This document shows positions 1-7,193 of a stretch of 64,000 bases of DNA, piece after piece. Within the stretch, counting starts at the first letter, position 1. Each line of letters begins with the position of its first letter. A program made the position numbers and the translations under genes. The DNA comes from Pseudomonadota bacterium. Its GTDB lineage: Bacteria > Pseudomonadota > Gammaproteobacteria > Pseudomonadales > Moraxellaceae. The stretch is taken from assembly GCA_021804565.1 (NCBI GenBank), contig JAJZHK010000001.1, forward strand, positions 50,730 through 114,729, written 5' to 3'. The notes under the pieces are model-generated. The model had not been told where the DNA came from, searched no databases, and worked only from the letters and a program-made list of their open reading frames with translations.

Positions 1-1
1 A

Positions 2-271
2 CGGGTTGCCGGTGATGCTGTCTGTCATGTTCGTGTCGGCAGCAAGCTGCGTAAAGTGCGTATGCATAAGGCTCAGTACGAGGACCTCTGCTCGGGGCAC
101 TTGCGCTGGGTCGTGCTCGATGATCGCCTGGTTTTGCTGCGAGCCGAGATGGCGGCTGCCATCGCCGAAAAGATGCCCGACTGGGTGCTGCCGTATGAAT
201 CCGGGCAAGCTGCGCCAGCTGCCGGTTACGAAGATGCACGTTATCAGATCCCCGACGATCTGATGTGGTAG
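2..271 (+). CDS. YaiL-like DUF2058 protein, C-terminal part only
   Basis: The reading frame is open from the left edge and ends at 271, so the start lies outside the window; about 89 residues are visible. The last residues, YQIPDDLMW, are the typical ending of the DUF2058 (YaiL, nucleoprotein/polynucleotide-associated) family, and the preceding stretch with LRWVVLDDRLVLLRAEMA fits the family's small C-terminal domain. The family is cytoplasmic and its precise role is not settled. It converges with the hydrolase gene that ends 10 bases further on. The family call rests on the C-terminal signature only, because the N-terminal coiled-coil part is missing. Confidence 0.7.
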   Translation, partial: RVAGDAVCHVRVGSKLRKVRMHKAQYEDLCSGHLRWVVLDDRLVLLRAEMAAAIAEKMPDWVLPYESGQAAPAAGYEDARYQIPDDLMW

Positions 272-281
272 ACGGATCGGC

Positions 282-1211
282 TTACCTGTCGATCCGGTGG
301 GCGTGGATGAACTGGGCGATCAGCTCGGCCAGTTCGTCCGGGGCGTCCTCGCTGAGAAAATGCCCTCCGGAAAGACGCAAGGTCTTGCTGCAACCGAGCA
401 CATGACAGGCTTCTTGGGCGTGTCGATGGAAATTGATGGCTTGATCCTGATCTCCCCAGATCAGTTGCGTCGGCAGGGGATTTTGCAATACCGAACGACG
501 TATGCCCTGCTCGAAGGCATGGGTTTTGACAAAGCCGCGCATGATGCGCAGAAAAGCCGCCCCCTGGTCTTCGCGCAGCAGCAGGTCGCGATGCGCCAGG
601 ATCTCTCCAGTGCTCAGCTCACGGCAGATGCCGTAGTGTCGATAGAGTCGCTCGAACCAGGAGCTGTCACGCAGATGCTGCAGGTAGGCTTGGCCGAGCC
701 AAGGCCAGCTCAGCGGCATCATATACCAGGGACGACGGTAGGAAGCCGTCGCCACCATGGCGCTGATGACGCTGATACTGGCTACTTGTTGGGGCATCAG
801 ACGCATGAATTCGAGGGCGACAGGTCCGGCGATGCTGTGGGTGACGAGATGGACACGGCGTAAGCCGAGGGCATGGATGGCGTCACACAGCCAGCGCGCC
901 AGGCCACACCAGCTATAGTCAAAATGACTGGGGCGACTGGCCAGCCCCATGCCGGGCCAGTCGATCGCCATGCCGTGCAAGCCCTGCTGAGCCAGAGCCG
1001 GCAGCAACCAACGGTAGACATACGATGAGGTCGGCACCCCGTGCAGGCAGAGGACGGGCTCGCCGCGGCCGCATTGCCAGACATGACTGGCCGCCGTCGC
1101 CAGGTGCAGGGGTGTTCCCAACTGGCGCCAGCGCTCGACCAGTTCATCCGCTTGGGCTGCTGTCGTCTCTGGCCATTGCCATTGGGTGATCGGCGCGTGC
1201 TCTCGCATCAT
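282..1211 (-). CDS. Alpha/beta-fold hydrolase
   Basis: A 309-residue soluble alpha/beta hydrolase of the haloalkane dehalogenase/epoxide hydrolase-like group. The oxyanion-hole motif HGVPTSS lies at residues 57-63, the nucleophile elbow reads THSIAG with Ser126, the likely acid is Asp256 in WGDQDQA, and the base is His284 in GGHFLSED. The elbow has Thr and Ala where Gly is usual, but all are small residues, so the turn should be kept. A Ser nucleophile argues for an esterase or lipase-like activity rather than a dehalogenase, which uses Asp. The substrate is unknown. The gene is a single unit facing the YaiL-like gene. Start is one of two adjacent ATGs (1211 or 1208). Confidence 0.8.
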   Translation of the reverse strand: MMREHAPITQWQWPETTAAQADELVERWRQLGTPLHLATAASHVWQCGRGEPVLCLHGVPTSSYVYRWLLPALAQQGLHGMAIDWPGMGLASRPSHFDYSWCGLARWLCDAIHALGLRRVHLVTHSIAGPVALEFMRLMPQQVASISVISAMVATASYRRPWYMMPLSWPWLGQAYLQHLRDSSWFERLYRHYGICRELSTGEILAHRDLLLREDQGAAFLRIMRGFVKTHAFEQGIRRSVLQNPLPTQLIWGDQDQAINFHRHAQEACHVLGCSKTLRLSGGHFLSEDAPDELAELIAQFIHAHRIDR

Positions 1212-1386
1212 CCAGCAGTCCAGGCTTGATTTCTATGAAAAATCCTCCTGCCAGTGTAGTTCAAAAGCGAGAGATGGCGAGGCCCGCAGGGCTGCTCATA
1301 CATTTTTTTACATCCGCATGGCTTTTTTGTGAAATTTACTACACTCATTGAACCCAGACGCAATCATAACGAAGAGGAGGACTGGG

Positions 1387-2763
1387 ATGACATCTACGAC
1401 GAGGATGCGTCGCTTGGCTTGGGCCTGTACGGCTCTTGGGGCGATATCTCTGAGCGCACAGGCCGATGATAATCTTAGGCTCAATGGCTTTCTAACCGCA
1501 GGGGTCACCGGCAGTGACATGAAGTCACTGCCGACGTGCCCGAGTACAGGTGCTTTTGGATCGATGGCGATGTCAAAATCCTGCTCCATCGTGACCAGTG
1601 CCGGCAATCCTCTGCAATACACCCCTACTTATGATCATCTAGGGAATACGACCAACTGGACAAACTCCAGTATCCTGGGTTTGCAGGCGGCTTATACCAT
1701 AGACAGCAAGACATCGATGACCGCCCAGCTGGTGTCTTATGGTGATCAAAACTACCAGGTCAACACGGTGTGGGCCTACGGCACCTACAAACCGACAGAA
1801 AATACCGAGTTGCGCCTCGGTCGGCAGCGCATCCCTTTTTACATGCTCTCCGAGCAGATCGACGTCGGCATGTCCTACCCCTGGGCACGCCCACCGCTGG
1901 ACATGTACTCCTTGCCGGTCAACCAGTACGACGGTCTGAGTGGACGCTGGAACTGGCAATGGGGGGATACTTCCGGCAATTTGAACTTTTTGGTCGGTGA
2001 TGCGCCGACGACTTCAAATTCGCCCTATATCCCTCTGGGCTTCAATATCAAAAATGCCCGTGGTGTCAATTTCAACATCTATCAGGGCAACTTCACTTTT
2101 CACGGTGGGGCGGTCATCGGCAACGTCAACCTGACCCTCAGTGACGACAAGACGCCGGGGCAGATGTTCTACAATCTGAATAACCTGCTGACCGCGGTGG
2201 GGGCTCCCGGCATCAGTGACCAGTTGGCCAGCTTCTACAACCTGGGCACCATCTATGACGATGGCAACTGGTTGGTCATGTCGGAACTCAGCGATCTGCG
2301 TTACGGCAGCGGCAGCATCTTGCAGGACCCCTTGAGCGGGTATGTGATGGTCGGGTACCACTTTGGCCAGATCATGCCTGAGTTGACCGTCAGCAAGACG
2401 CGTACCAACACCCAGGGCAACGTCAATCGTTCCATGGCTGTTGCCGATGTCAGCAACCCCGCCAATCTGGCCAAGATCGCCGCCTTGGCGCCGGCCGGAC
2501 AGTCGCTGGGGGCCTCGATCAACAGCCTGAATCAGGCGGAGTCCTCGATCGCCAACCAGGGCATGCAGGAGACCACCTACACCCTGGGGCTACGCTATGA
2601 CATCACCCCGAAGATGTCGGCGAAGGTCGAATGGAGTCATGTCAATGGCTTGGGTGGCTCGCCGGATGGGATCAATGCCAGTGGTGGTTGGGGCCGGTTC
2701 TCCGACGCACCCGTGGGCGGGGGTGCCAATTTCTATACCTTCGTCATCAATGCCATGTTCTAA
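1387..2763 (+). CDS. Outer-membrane beta-barrel porin, copy 1
   Basis: A 458-residue outer-membrane protein. The start at 1387 is chosen because AGGAGG lies 7 bases upstream and the product then begins with a normal signal peptide cleaved after AQA, giving mature DDNLRLNG. The body alternates hydrophobic and polar residues, is rich in Tyr, Trp, Asn and Gly, and ends in NAMF, the C-terminal aromatic residue needed for barrel insertion. I do not recognise a named porin. It is followed after 12 bases by a small phosphate-binding-type protein, and the same pair is repeated just downstream, so the two probably act together in uptake of an anion, perhaps phosphate. That role is inferred from context. 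Confidence 0.85.
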   Translation: MTSTTRMRRLAWACTALGAISLSAQADDNLRLNGFLTAGVTGSDMKSLPTCPSTGAFGSMAMSKSCSIVTSAGNPLQYTPTYDHLGNTTNWTNSSILGLQAAYTIDSKTSMTAQLVSYGDQNYQVNTVWAYGTYKPTENTELRLGRQRIPFYMLSEQIDVGMSYPWARPPLDMYSLPVNQYDGLSGRWNWQWGDTSGNLNFLVGDAPTTSNSPYIPLGFNIKNARGVNFNIYQGNFTFHGGAVIGNVNLTLSDDKTPGQMFYNLNNLLTAVGAPGISDQLASFYNLGTIYDDGNWLVMSELSDLRYGSGSILQDPLSGYVMVGYHFGQIMPELTVSKTRTNTQGNVNRSMAVADVSNPANLAKIAALAPAGQSLGASINSLNQAESSIANQGMQETTYTLGLRYDITPKMSAKVEWSHVNGLGGSPDGINASGGWGRFSDAPVGGGANFYTFVINAMF

Positions 2764-2775
2764 GGAGGAGCCATA

Positions 2776-3198
2776 ATGAAACTACAATACGCTATGTTGG
2801 CTCTGACCTTGGCCATGGTGACGGCGGCCGAGGCTGATGTCGATGTGATCGTCAATAGCGCCTATGCCGTCAGCAAGGCGAACAACGGTGACATCGCCAA
2901 GGTTTTTCTCTCCAAGGCCAATGCTTTGCCCGGTGGCGGCACCCTGGTGCCGGTCGATCAGAACGATGGCTCACCGGCGCGTACGCTGTTCTATAGCAAG
3001 GTGACAGGAAAAAATGCCTCGCAGCTGAACGCCTACTGGTCGAAGCTGATCTTTACCGGCCAGGGACAGCCGCCCAAGGCGGTCGGCAGTGACGCTGACG
3101 TTGCCGCATTGGTGGCGAAAAATCCGAGCATGATCGGCTATGTGCACAGCAATGCCAAAGTGCCGGGGGTCAAGGTGATCGCCAAGGTCGCCGAGTAA
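2776..3198 (+). CDS. One-lobe PstS-like periplasmic protein, copy 1
   Basis: A 140-residue exported protein with a signal peptide cleaved near EADVDVIV. It resembles the start of phosphate ABC-transporter binding proteins (PBP-like domain): VIVN, the region around KVFLSKANALPGG, and a Lys/Asn-rich segment with NAYWSKLIFTGQGQPP. Full PstS proteins are about 320 residues with two lobes, so this is roughly one lobe and may not bind ligand by the usual closing mechanism. The AAGGAGGAG ribosome site is strong. It is cotranscribed with the porin upstream. No ABC permease or ATPase is present in the window, so it more likely assists the porin or senses ligand than feeds a local transporter. Confidence 0.8.
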   Translation: MKLQYAMLALTLAMVTAAEADVDVIVNSAYAVSKANNGDIAKVFLSKANALPGGGTLVPVDQNDGSPARTLFYSKVTGKNASQLNAYWSKLIFTGQGQPPKAVGSDADVAALVAKNPSMIGYVHSNAKVPGVKVIAKVAE

Positions 3199-3205
3199 AG
3201 CTGAT

Positions 3206-3244
3206 GCCGGCTCGCAGGTCCAGGTCCGGAGCCTGCGAGCCGGC
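3206..3244 (+). repeat. Strong intercistronic hairpin between the two porin modules
   Basis: The arms GCCGGCTCGCAGG (3206-3218) and CCTGCGAGCCGGC (3232-3244) pair over 13 bases around a 13-base loop. No run of T follows on the plus strand, so this is not a typical intrinsic terminator. It lies between the first porin/binding-protein pair and the second, and could protect the upstream mRNA from 3' decay or set unequal expression of the two modules. Confidence 0.75.
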
Positions 3245-3277
3245 CTTCGATAGGGATGAGCCAGAGGATTGCAATCG

Positions 3278-4621
3278 ATGCTACGTCAGCCAGGTTTATT
3301 CGTTGGAGTGCTAGGTTTGTGCACGCTTGCAGGCGGTTCGGCGTACGCCGATGACGCCTTGCATTTGAATGGCTTCCTGACCGCTGGGGTCAGCGGCAGC
3401 AATATGCAGGCGGCGCCAGCCTGTCCGGCCTCATCCAGTTTGGCGACGATAGCCAGCAGCCATTGTTCAAGCATCAGCAGTGCAAGTTCACCCTTGCAGT
3501 ACACGCCCGGCTATGACCACCTCGAGGCGGTGCCGAACTGGAGTGATGCCAGCATACTCGGCTTGCAAGCCTCCTACGTCATCGACGACAAGACCGCAAT
3601 GACCGCGCAGCTGGTGTCCTACGGCGCGCAAAACTATCAAGTCAATACGGTGTGGGCATACGCCAGTTACAAGCCCACGCTCGACAGCGAGTGGCGCATC
3701 GGCCGGCAAAGGCTGCCTTTTTATATGTTCTCCGAGCAGCTCGACGTCGGTATGTCCTACCCCTGGGCGCGCCCGCCGCTGGAGATGTACTCCTTGCCGG
3801 TCAACCAGTACGACGGCATCAGCTGGCGCTGGAACTGGCAATGGAGTGAGCTCTCGGGCAATATCAATCTGCTGGCCGGTGACTCCCCGTCGAGCTCCAA
3901 TTCGCCCTATATTCCCCTCGGTTTTGACATCAAGAACCAGCGTGGCTTCAACTTCAATATTTTTGACAACAACTGGACCTTTCATGGCAGCGTGACCTCG
4001 GGCAATGTCAATATCAATGTCCAGGATGATCAAACCCCCGGGCATATCTATCAGTCCCTCAATACCTTGCTGACCGGCCTGGGCCAGCCGGGCATCACCG
4101 ACCAGCTCGCTTCTTTCTATGATCTGGGCACGGTTTATGACGATGGGCAGTGGATGGGCATTGCCGAACTGAGCGATTTGCGTTACGGCAATGGCAGTAT
4201 TTTACAGGACCCACTGAGCGGCTATGTTCTGCTCGGCTATCACATCGGTCAGTGGATGCCGAACGTGACGATCAGCAAGATGCGCACCAACACTTCCGGC
4301 AATATGAATCGCGCCGCGGATGTGGCGACCTTGCAAAATCCAGCGGTCAGCCGGCTGCTGTCCTCGGTCGGCGTCACCCCCTTGCAGCAAATGGCGGCGA
4401 TGCAGTCGATCGCCAACAACGGGGGTGAAGAGACCAGCTATATTCTGGGCCTGCGCTACGATATTTCGGCGAAGATGTCCGCTAAAATCGAGTGGGATCA
4501 TGTCACCGGGCTGGGCGCTTCGCCGATGGGCTTGCCCGGCGGCGGCTGGGGGATGTTCTCGGATGCGCCGGTCGGTGGTAAAGCTGATATCTACACCTTT
4601 GTCATCAACGCCATGTTCTAG
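3278..4621 (+). CDS. Outer-membrane beta-barrel porin, copy 2
   Basis: A 447-residue paralogue of the porin at 1387, with the same signal peptide layout (cleavage after AYA before DDALHLNG), the same central block PWARPPLEMYSLPVNQYDG, and the same ending VINAMF. ATG 3278 is preferred over TTG 3269 because AGAGGA sits about 9 bases before it. Divergence is concentrated in a Ser/Ala-rich stretch near residues 40-60 and in a loop around residues 340-370, both likely surface loops, while the strands are conserved. This suggests two channels with the same scaffold and different outer faces or specificities. Confidence 0.85.
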   Translation: MLRQPGLFVGVLGLCTLAGGSAYADDALHLNGFLTAGVSGSNMQAAPACPASSSLATIASSHCSSISSASSPLQYTPGYDHLEAVPNWSDASILGLQASYVIDDKTAMTAQLVSYGAQNYQVNTVWAYASYKPTLDSEWRIGRQRLPFYMFSEQLDVGMSYPWARPPLEMYSLPVNQYDGISWRWNWQWSELSGNINLLAGDSPSSSNSPYIPLGFDIKNQRGFNFNIFDNNWTFHGSVTSGNVNINVQDDQTPGHIYQSLNTLLTGLGQPGITDQLASFYDLGTVYDDGQWMGIAELSDLRYGNGSILQDPLSGYVLLGYHIGQWMPNVTISKMRTNTSGNMNRAADVATLQNPAVSRLLSSVGVTPLQQMAAMQSIANNGGEETSYILGLRYDISAKMSAKIEWDHVTGLGASPMGLPGGGWGMFSDAPVGGKADIYTFVINAMF

Positions 4622-4632
4622 GGAGTCTCCCC

Positions 4633-5061
4633 GTGCCCTCTGTTCCCATGCTGGTGTTGACCAGTCTGCTAGCTGTTTCGGTGCAGGCCTATGCCGACAT
4701 CGATGTGATCGTCAACTCAGGTTATGCCTTGAGCCATGCCTCAAAGGCGGATATCGCCAAGGTGTTTCTGGCCAAGGCCAATGCCTTGCCCGGAGGCAGT
4801 TTTTTGGTCCCCGTCGATCAGCGTGATGGCGCTCCGGCGCGCAGCAGTTTTTACGCCCAGGTGACCGGCAAGAATGCCTCGCAACTGAACGCTTACTGGT
4901 CGAAGCTGATCTTTACCGGGCAGGGGCAGCCCCCGCGTACCCTGGGGGGGGATGATGAAATCGCCGCCCTGGTGGCCAAAAACCCCAATATGATCGGCTA
5001 TGTCCACGCCTCTGCGACCCGGCTGAACGGCTTGAAGGTGATCGCTCACCTGCCCGAGTGA
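4633..5061 (+). CDS. One-lobe PstS-like periplasmic protein, copy 2
   Basis: A 142-residue paralogue of the protein at 2776. It starts at GTG 4633, with GGAG 7 bases upstream, and has a signal peptide cleaved after AYA before DIDVIVNS. It keeps the KVFLAKANALPGG and NAYWSKLIFTGQGQPP blocks. It completes the second porin/binding-protein pair, 11 bases after the porin stop. As with copy 1, the protein is about half the length of a normal phosphate-binding protein and no transporter genes accompany it. It converges with the cardiolipin synthase gene only 5 bases away, with no visible terminator between them. Confidence 0.8.
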   Translation: MPSVPMLVLTSLLAVSVQAYADIDVIVNSGYALSHASKADIAKVFLAKANALPGGSFLVPVDQRDGAPARSSFYAQVTGKNASQLNAYWSKLIFTGQGQPPRTLGGDDEIAALVAKNPNMIGYVHASATRLNGLKVIAHLPE

Positions 5062-5066
5062 GCGAC

Positions 5067-6206
5067 TCAAGGCTTGTGCTGGCGTCGCCAGCGCTCCAGT
5101 TGCTCGATCACCCTGTGAAGCATGAGGCGCAGCAAGGATAAGGCGACAGATTTGCCGCTGTTTTTCAGCTGTTGCGCCTGTGCGAAGTCTTCGCGCAGCA
5201 TGGCCTGGACCGTGGCAGCAAAGGCGGCGTCATCGATTTCGAGATTGGCCTCGAGGTTCCAGAACATGCCCCAGCGGTCCATATTGCTGGAGCCGAGCGA
5301 GCACCAGTCATCGCAGAGCCAGACCTTGGTGTGCAAAAAACGTGGGTGATATTCAAAGACCTGGACGCCATCTTGGCCCATCAGGCTGAGAAAGCTCTGG
5401 CCCAGCCAGGCGATGAAGGGGTGATCGTTGTGCCGCCCCGGGATGAGCAGTCGTACATCGACGCCACGCCGCGCCGCCAGACGCAAGGCCTTGCGTAGAC
5501 GGCGTGGTGGCAGGAAGTAGGGGGTGGCCAACCATACCTGCCGGTGCGATCGAGCGATGGCGCGTAAAAGACTGGCTTGCAGGTGCTGGGGCAGGTCGGC
5601 TTGGCTGGCATTGACACGTACACGCACACCACCGGCTGCCGGCGGCGGTGCTGTGGGTGTCGGGGGGGTTTCTGGCCACAAGCTCAGGAAAAGGCAGCTC
5701 CATTGCTCGACCACCGGCCCTTGCATGAACAGCATGGTTTCTCGCCAGGGATAGCGCGACAGCGGTGCGAAATCGTCACTGATGCCGGCTCCTCCGGTAT
5801 AGGCCTGATCGTCGATGATGAGAATCTTGCGATGATCACGGAGCAGGCTGCGCAGCGGATGTCGCCAACGGGTGGGGTTGTAGACCCGCAGTTGGACCCC
5901 GGCCGCCTGTAAAGCCAGGCGATCGTCATCGTGCAGCCCTTGTCCACCGAGGCCGTCGATGATCAGGCGGACATCGACGCCGCGCTGACAAGCCGCTGTC
6001 AGGGCGAGGGCGATGCTGCGATAGGTGGATCCCGAACTGATCAGATAGAGCTCGATCCAGATCCGTCTTTGCGCCTTGTGCAGGGTTTCGATCAGATGCG
6101 GATAAAAGGCCGCACCGTCGATCAAAAGCTGCAGATGCTCCGCCTGGCTCCACTCAAATCGGGGCGTTCGGTCGTGTCGTAGGGCGGGGAGGCTCGATTT
6201 ATCCAT
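5067..6206 (-). CDS. Cardiolipin synthase-like phospholipase D family protein
   Basis: A 379-residue protein with two HKD catalytic motifs: His125-Lys127-Asp132 in HRKILIID and His292-Lys294-Asp299 in HTKVWLCD, each followed by the usual GS/GG-N segment. The length and the absence of N-terminal membrane helices fit the ClsB (YbhO) group, which makes cardiolipin from phospholipids at the inner membrane. A Pro/Ala-rich linker at residues 180-192 separates the halves. Its ATG overlaps the end of the TauE/SafE-like gene by 8 bases, so it is translationally coupled to the cytochrome oxidase assembly genes. Another phosphatidyltransferase activity is possible. Confidence 0.85.
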   Translation of the reverse strand: MDKSSLPALRHDRTPRFEWSQAEHLQLLIDGAAFYPHLIETLHKAQRRIWIELYLISSGSTYRSIALALTAACQRGVDVRLIIDGLGGQGLHDDDRLALQAAGVQLRVYNPTRWRHPLRSLLRDHRKILIIDDQAYTGGAGISDDFAPLSRYPWRETMLFMQGPVVEQWSCLFLSLWPETPPTPTAPPPAAGGVRVRVNASQADLPQHLQASLLRAIARSHRQVWLATPYFLPPRRLRKALRLAARRGVDVRLLIPGRHNDHPFIAWLGQSFLSLMGQDGVQVFEYHPRFLHTKVWLCDDWCSLGSSNMDRWGMFWNLEANLEIDDAAFAATVQAMLREDFAQAQQLKNSGKSVALSLLRLMLHRVIEQLERWRRQHKP

Positions 6207-6939
6207 GGTCCGGCATAGACATTCCAGCCGGCATCTTCATGTCGGGCATGGACCGAGCTGGGTGATGTCCCGGCATGCTCAGGGCTGCATAGCCGGTCCA
6301 GAGGCCCATCAGGATAAGCAGGGCCCCGCTGATCTGGCGCAGATGGTAGGTGTTCAGGAGGTGCTGAAATTGTTGTGCCATGCTGCCGGTGGCCAGCATC
6401 ATCGGCAAGGTACCGGCACCAAAGGCGAGCATGGCCCCCAGTGCGCGCTCGGGGCTGGCACTGCTCGCGGCCATGGCCAGCGCCGAGTAGACCATACCAC
6501 AAGGCAGGAAGCCCCAGAGCATCCCGGCAAGCACCGTGGTCCCTAGCGCCTGCTGACGGAGTGTGCGCTGGGCGTAGGGGGCGAGCTTGTGCCACAAGGG
6601 CAAACCCAGGTGCTCGAGGTGGACGAGCAGGCGCGACCAGCCTGCCACGTAGAGCCCCATGAGTAGCATCAGCACACCGCTGAGCAGCCGTGGCAGGGTC
6701 CAGAAACTGGCCTGCGGCATGAGTTTCATGCTCAAGCTGCCCACCAGCAGCCCGAGCAGGGCATAGATGGAGATGCGGCCGAGATTGTAGGCCAGCACCC
6801 GCAGCAGGCGCTGTGCTGTGGAGCGGTGCTGGGCGCCCATCCCCAGGGCGGCGCTGATGCCACCACACATGCCCAGGCAATGACCGCTGCTGAGCAGACC
6901 TACGGTGAAATTGCTGAGTCCTATCGCAGCGTCGGTCAT
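6199..6939 (-). CDS. TauE/SafE-like membrane protein of cbb3 oxidase biogenesis (copper-type)
   Basis: A 246-residue polytopic membrane protein of the sulfite exporter TauE/SafE (UreH-like) family that is regularly found beside ccoS. Motifs seen are GHCLGMCGG at the N-terminus and GFLPCGMVYSAL mid-protein, both with Cys near membrane faces, and about six hydrophobic segments. The C-terminal tail after the last helix is rich in Met and His (MPGHH, then MPDMKMPAGM and MPDHG), which looks like a copper-binding tail. Position beside the copper ATPase gene ccoI and ccoS supports a role in metal delivery to cbb3 oxidase. It overlaps the cardiolipin synthase gene downstream. Confidence 0.8.
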   Translation of the reverse strand: MTDAAIGLSNFTVGLLSSGHCLGMCGGISAALGMGAQHRSTAQRLLRVLAYNLGRISIYALLGLLVGSLSMKLMPQASFWTLPRLLSGVLMLLMGLYVAGWSRLLVHLEHLGLPLWHKLAPYAQRTLRQQALGTTVLAGMLWGFLPCGMVYSALAMAASSASPERALGAMLAFGAGTLPMMLATGSMAQQFQHLLNTYHLRQISGALLILMGLWTGYAALSMPGHHPARSMPDMKMPAGMSMPDHG

Positions 6940-6942
6940 GGT

Positions 6943-7128
6943 TCAGTGAGGCATCGTTGGAGGGTCACCGTGGGGGCGTTTTTTGTGATCGCGATCTTCA
7001 TAGATGACACGCCATGATGCGCCTTCAGGATCATCGTACTGACCGTTGTTGATCGCCCAGATCAGGGCCCAGGCACCGATGCCCAGCATCACCAGACTCA
7101 GGGGAATCAGAAAATACATCGCCTGCAT
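6943..7128 (-). CDS. ccoS: cbb3-type cytochrome oxidase assembly protein CcoS
   Basis: A 61-residue protein with one N-terminal membrane helix (YFLIPLSLVMLGIGAWALIW) followed by NGQYDDPEG, the family signature, and a short charged His-rich tail. CcoS is needed to place heme and copper cofactors in cbb3 oxidase. ATG 7128 is preferred over GTG 7137 because GGAG lies 8 bases before it. It is followed after only a few bases by the TauE/SafE-like gene, so they form one unit. Confidence 0.85.
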   Translation of the reverse strand: MQAMYFLIPLSLVMLGIGAWALIWAINNGQYDDPEGASWRVIYEDRDHKKRPHGDPPTMPH

Positions 7129-7193
7129 GAGCGCCACTCCAGGGAGCCAGGATACCCATCATAGCACGTCTGTCACCATGATTCCGCTGCACC

